Position numbers and translations under genes: made by a program
In this document: positions 59,836 to 64,000 of the stretch, in pieces
How positions within the stretch are numbered: the stretch's first letter is position 1
Layout: the number at the start of each line of letters is the position of its first letter
NCBI RefSeq assembly: GCF_037975245.1
Contig: NC_092577.1
Coordinates: 27,401,398-27,465,397, forward strand
Length of the DNA: 64,000 bases
Origin: Apostichopus japonicus
Lineage: Eukaryota; Echinodermata; Holothuroidea; Aspidochirotida; Stichopodidae
Direction: 5' to 3'
The notes under the pieces: generated by a model
Told to the model about the DNA's origin: nothing
The model's input: only the letters and a program-made list of their open reading frames with translations
Databases searched by the model: none

Positions 59836-61329
59836 TACATCACCATACAAATTATAAACTAAATCAGACACACGGTTTCAGAGATATTGATATTATAATA
59901 ATGTTATGGTAAGCCCGCCCAATCATTAGTATGCAAGAAGCCCCACTAAAAATGATAGAGATCATCTGCTCACCACAACCGAAATGTATACCGAGTATGA
60001 CATCAATCAGATATTTCCTTCTTAAGACACTTTCTACAAGCTAGGGCATCGCATATAGACACACACAAGCAAGCACGCACACGTATGCATAGGTCCCAAT
60101 GGATGCCACAGCATCAGAACAAAATGATCCATGAGATATGCCCAGCATACCGTTTAATGGTTGTGAGTAATAATTTTAACATAATCTTTCATGTATTCAA
60201 CTTGTTACAGAGTGTGAAATGTATATATACCTAGAAAACTGGTGTCATGAACTTACATTCGTGATGTACTATTGATTTTCTATATATCCTTACCTGTAAA
60301 ATACATGCTGTTTGACCAGAGCCTTGATAGTGTCTTCTTTGGATTCCATTGACAAAGAATAGATCTTGTTGAATCCACTGTTGGCTGCCCAATCGCTCAC
60401 CGCTGATAGATGATATACCTTCAATCTTCATTGGTCAATAAATAATAATTCATGGATAGTCTGTTTTATGTTACACCAAAAAAAGGTAGTAAATTTAAAC
60501 ACATTAAATGCATGGTACAAACCACTTTTGAATTCTGATCAAAATTAATGTCTGATTAATCTAATTAATCAACTGACATGCACAACAGATACAATTTGGG
60601 GGCTTGTTGTGCTCTGTATGCGCAATTAGCATAGTAATTATGAAAATGTGTCATAATGTAGTTGTACTCAGATTTCAAGTCTCACTGAAGATTCTGCTTT
60701 ATACCAACCACTCTTCAGAAATATATTCATAAAAATTTTAATTGAAAGCATGAAAATGTGATCAAGACAATTATTTTACCTGATATGGTAACTTTTTACA
60801 GAAAAAAAAAACATTGGTCTAAGATACTGAGTTAGCAACATTTTATAAACCCCAAAACTTCAATAATATTTTTAAAATGTTTACTTTTGAAGATGGAAAA
60901 TTAACGTATATCTGCACATCTTATAGAGTCAACACTACAGCAACATGTTCAAAACTGATTACTTATCAAGTGAATAAGTTGGCATTTTGTTTGGCACAAT
61001 GGTAGTTATCAACGTTTATTTATTTATATCACTATAGAATAGAATCAAAGAAAGTACCGTCTTTAAATGACGCAGTACATCAATGTCTGTAACATCTGAT
61101 ATCTCTATTTGTTCCTCTGGCTTGCCGACCTTCCTGACCATAAGATTATACAATCCTGGGTGCAGCATAGGGAACCTGGCCCACCATGGAGGACACTCCA
61201 TGCAATGAACTGCCCTGCCATTTTGTACTACCCCATTTCCAACAAATTGATGTCATGGGAGAAGTAAAGCTTTCCATGCTTTCCCTCAAAAATGCTGAGG
61301 GATGCCAACTGTTGTGTCAACAACAATCT

Positions 61330-63365
61330 GTAAAATATATAAATTAAGACCACCAAAACGGATTATGAGCACTTTGTTACAAACTAAGATATATAAAAGA
61401 TGCTAAAGTGCATTTGGTCTATGACGTACCAAATTGATGTATTATTTGCTGCTTAATTTGAGAAACAGGATGGCATGGTAAGTATGTTAGACTACAATAG
61501 CATCTACAGGTTTCAGTGACAAAACAAAAGCTCATTTCAGGACGAAGATGTCACACGCTATTGATAAGTATGACATCTGCTACAAAACTCCATAGGCACA
61601 TTACATAAACACAATGCAAAAATGCATTGAGGTTATACTTTTTAGCAAATTACCTGGCATGGGGATGATAATATTCCAACACTTCCATACCAAAACTTCA
61701 GAACTTTCCATAGACATGATTCTAAGATAGTTTCACCCTTTAACCTACAATAACACTTGTGCTTAATGAAAAACTTATGGTACAAAATATACATTATTAT
61801 CATTGTCAACATCATCAGTGGTTACAGTTTGACATCATATGACTTTTCACCTCATCCAAAGACAACATGCAATATAATTAGATTACCAGCTTTAAGATGA
61901 AATCATGCATTTGAGCTTCTTGAAATCACATTTATAACCACACAATCATGAGGTAAGGAACAGTAAATGACTGGAAGATTGAAGTTTGAGTTTCATAAAC
62001 CTTCATGTAACTTTGAACTATAGCAAAGCAATAGAGCATTTATACTAATCATTCAAACAACAAAGATTAGACAGAGAAAGAGAAAATATGTTAAAACACC
62101 ATAACATACCTGTACTAGTTCACGTCCAAACTTGCAAGACTGCTAAAACTCACGAAAGAATTATCAACTTGAAGGTGTGGTTGCAAGCACTGAAGTTTGT
62201 TTACACCAAATACAAGATGGGGATTTAAGCTTAATTAAAGCCAACCAGTACAAGTAATAGTCAAAATTCTTTAATCAGTGTTTTTATTACTACCCAAGAG
62301 GAAATTAACCTCACTGGGACATTCAGTCATCATGTGTGTTCATTTAGAAGGTGCAAGAACTTACAATATTAAAACTAAAAGCCTGATCCAGTACTTAGTA
62401 ATAGTAGGCTACATTTTGAAACCTAGAATTTTTAGCATGCTATAATTTGGGGCCAATGCAGACTTTTATAAAGATGCATCAATCATGCTTAACTCACAGA
62501 ATGTTGTTATATTTATAAAGCCCTAACAATATTGCTAGAAATGTTAATGCAAGTAGTACCACTACCAGGCCTATATTACTACATCATTTTGTATGACCTA
62601 GCTGGTAAGGCTAATCCTAGGCTATCAATGGAACTGGTGATGTCATCAAATATTTGATGATATCATCAAATACAGAATAAAAACTATAACAGCTTGCCAT
62701 CAGCACGAACCAGTTCTTACTGTGTTACAAAATGTAGAAATTTACAGTAGTTACTGTATGCTCTATGTGTATCGGGTGGCTCCATCCAATGTCCATGCAT
62801 ACTCCTAACATATTCACAATAACACACCAAGTTTCAGTTCAGTGCTTCAAGTGATGAGTGGTGGGCTACAATTTTATTACCATTTTGGCACAAATTGGCG
62901 ATAAAGTACAACCCAGTATACATTACATTATACATGTAGGGATTTGATAATAAATAAGATTATTTGAGGCTAATTATTTATTTAGCAATATGCTGCCTAC
63001 GTTGGGTCTCTGTTTGGAAGTAACTGCGAATGCGCCTTAAACAAATTATTGTCTCAACGGATTAAAGGTCAGTCACATGCATAGAGGTAAATCCGACTTG
63101 TTTCAAGTCGGTATCATATTTTGGGCATTTCTATATTCGGGAGTGTATTCTTAGACCCGTTTACGTATACTCTCACACAAGACAGATATAGAAACAAAAC
63201 ACAGAATCGGCAATATCTTAACTTATGTTTTCTGTTCAATATATGCTTCCATCGTATGGTTCCGCACAACTGACTAGCTCGACCGTCCCCACCAGCTCAA
63301 ACTAGCATTTCATTTGTACATAAGCGTAGAAGGGCATGTATATTACCGACTTACACACATTGCAA
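61330..63365. other. No feature recognised
   Basis: AT-rich DNA. Earlier exons of the HECT relic should lie here on the minus strand, but none is convincing; a weak candidate with a GT donor is at about 61650-61750. Confidence 0.3.
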
Positions 63366-63368
63366 AAA

Positions 63369-64000
63369 CAAAGGGCGGCGGAACCGGGGGGCACAGGGGG
63401 CACGTGCCCCCCCACTTTTCCTCAGGTTAAAAATTGTGCCCTTTTTCTACATAAAAATTGAGGTGTCTCAAGTTAGCAAGAAGCCAGGGAACCAGAATGA
63501 ACACTCGGGAAGGGCCGTTTCCGGCCATCTGAGGGGTTTGTAAAACAAAAACTTTCTTGTACGCTCCGCGCCAACTGACGGTGGCGCTCCGCTCAGATAG
63601 TCGTGCATACAACTTTGCCAATCCTGGCTACGCCCCTGACTTTTAATGAATTTCTGTGGGTCAAACTCAAAGCTATTTCGAATGGAAAAAAAATTGTTAA
63701 GATATTAACAAGAAATAAACTCTAATTCGGAAGATTCCTACATTAGCAACTAGCATGTTTTCACCTCAATTTGTCTCAAAAGAAAACTTGTTCCTTGTTT
63801 CCCAATTTGCACATTGGATATTGCAGTGCTAGTATGCATATTTTCCTTGAAGGGGGGGGGTGGGAGGGGGGGGGGAAGGCGTTGATGGAGTGATGTGTAT
63901 ACGCAAATAAGATCATACAATAAGATTTAAAAAGGGTACTAAATATAAGGCTGCATCAGTCCAATCGAATTTCTGCAAAGTGCCCTTTGATGTCGGTGCC
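63369..64000 (+). mobile_element. hAT-type MITE, CAAGGGCGGCGG family, cut by window end
   Basis: Starts CAAAGGGCGGCGGAACCGG and follows the 37128 copy through the hairpin core (63568-63587) to the last base. The right TIR lies outside the window. Confidence 0.9.

Larger units (their letters stand above)
55766..61327 (-). pseudogene. HECT-domain E3 ubiquitin ligase-like gene, decayed, four exons seen
   Basis: Minus-strand blocks from 5' to 3'. Exon at 61327-61058: IFEGKHGKLYFSHD, MAGQFIAWSVLHGG, LHPGLYNLM, then VTDIDVLRHLK, matching the HECT N-lobe. About 60420-60294: AVSDWAANSGFNKIYSL, IKALVKQHVFYR. 57347-57112: CKAEVEEIQEGMDSVGGLW, FCWEQFLQKC. 56086-55766: ILRFCTGADSIPPTGF, then PYPTSSTCGLELHLPRG with the HECT catalytic Cys in STC. 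Introns have AG/GT borders, so it is a genomic, not processed, copy. An in-frame TAG in the first block (MG-stop-YKM) and single-base frame changes after LHGGPG and after DKQIAI break it. It resembles the HECT part of G2E3-like proteins that multiply in marine invertebrates. Sequencing errors are a less likely cause, because MTBP and the caveolins show none. Confidence 0.72.

Overview
The window reads as nuclear DNA of a marine invertebrate deuterostome. An echinoderm is my best guess; this rests on gene content and repeat types, not on a species match. The DNA is AT-rich, genes carry many short exons in long introns, and repeats are abundant: minisatellites, tRNA-headed SINEs, non-LTR LINE tails and many short hAT-type DNA transposons with visible 8-bp target duplications.

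Three host genes can be reconstructed. (1) 2.2-20.4 kb, plus strand: an 18-exon gene for MTBP, the partner of Treslin/TICRR in replication-origin firing. Most splice phases agree. Its introns hold eight separate minisatellite arrays, one of which repeats an exon/intron junction. (2) 26.0-28.0 kb and (3) 34.4-38.8 kb, plus strand: two tandem caveolin paralogues with identical three-exon architecture (93-bp middle exon, phase-0 introns). The first ends exactly at the edge of a hAT MITE; the second carries nested hAT elements in intron 2. On the minus strand (55.8-61.3 kb) lies a decayed, intron-bearing HECT-type ubiquitin-ligase gene.

39-53 kb is a transposon graveyard. It has further hAT copies, a LINE tail splitting a tandem array, a retroposon whose head is the 5' end of U2 snRNA, and an intron-bearing integrase-core gene relic. 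Inside that relic lies a 2.9-kb DNA transposon with 18-bp terminal inverted repeats, an uncharacterised DDE-like transposase and eight copies of a 14-bp subterminal motif. A probable solo LTR with a heat-shock-element-like promoter lies at 49.7-50.2 kb. The last kilobase before the window edge enters another copy of a hAT family seen twice earlier.

The best candidates for something undescribed are the U2-headed retroposon, the transposon with GCGAGGGACGGAAT subterminal repeats, the hairpin core shared by MITE families with different ends, and the minisatellite that multiplies a splice donor in MTBP.
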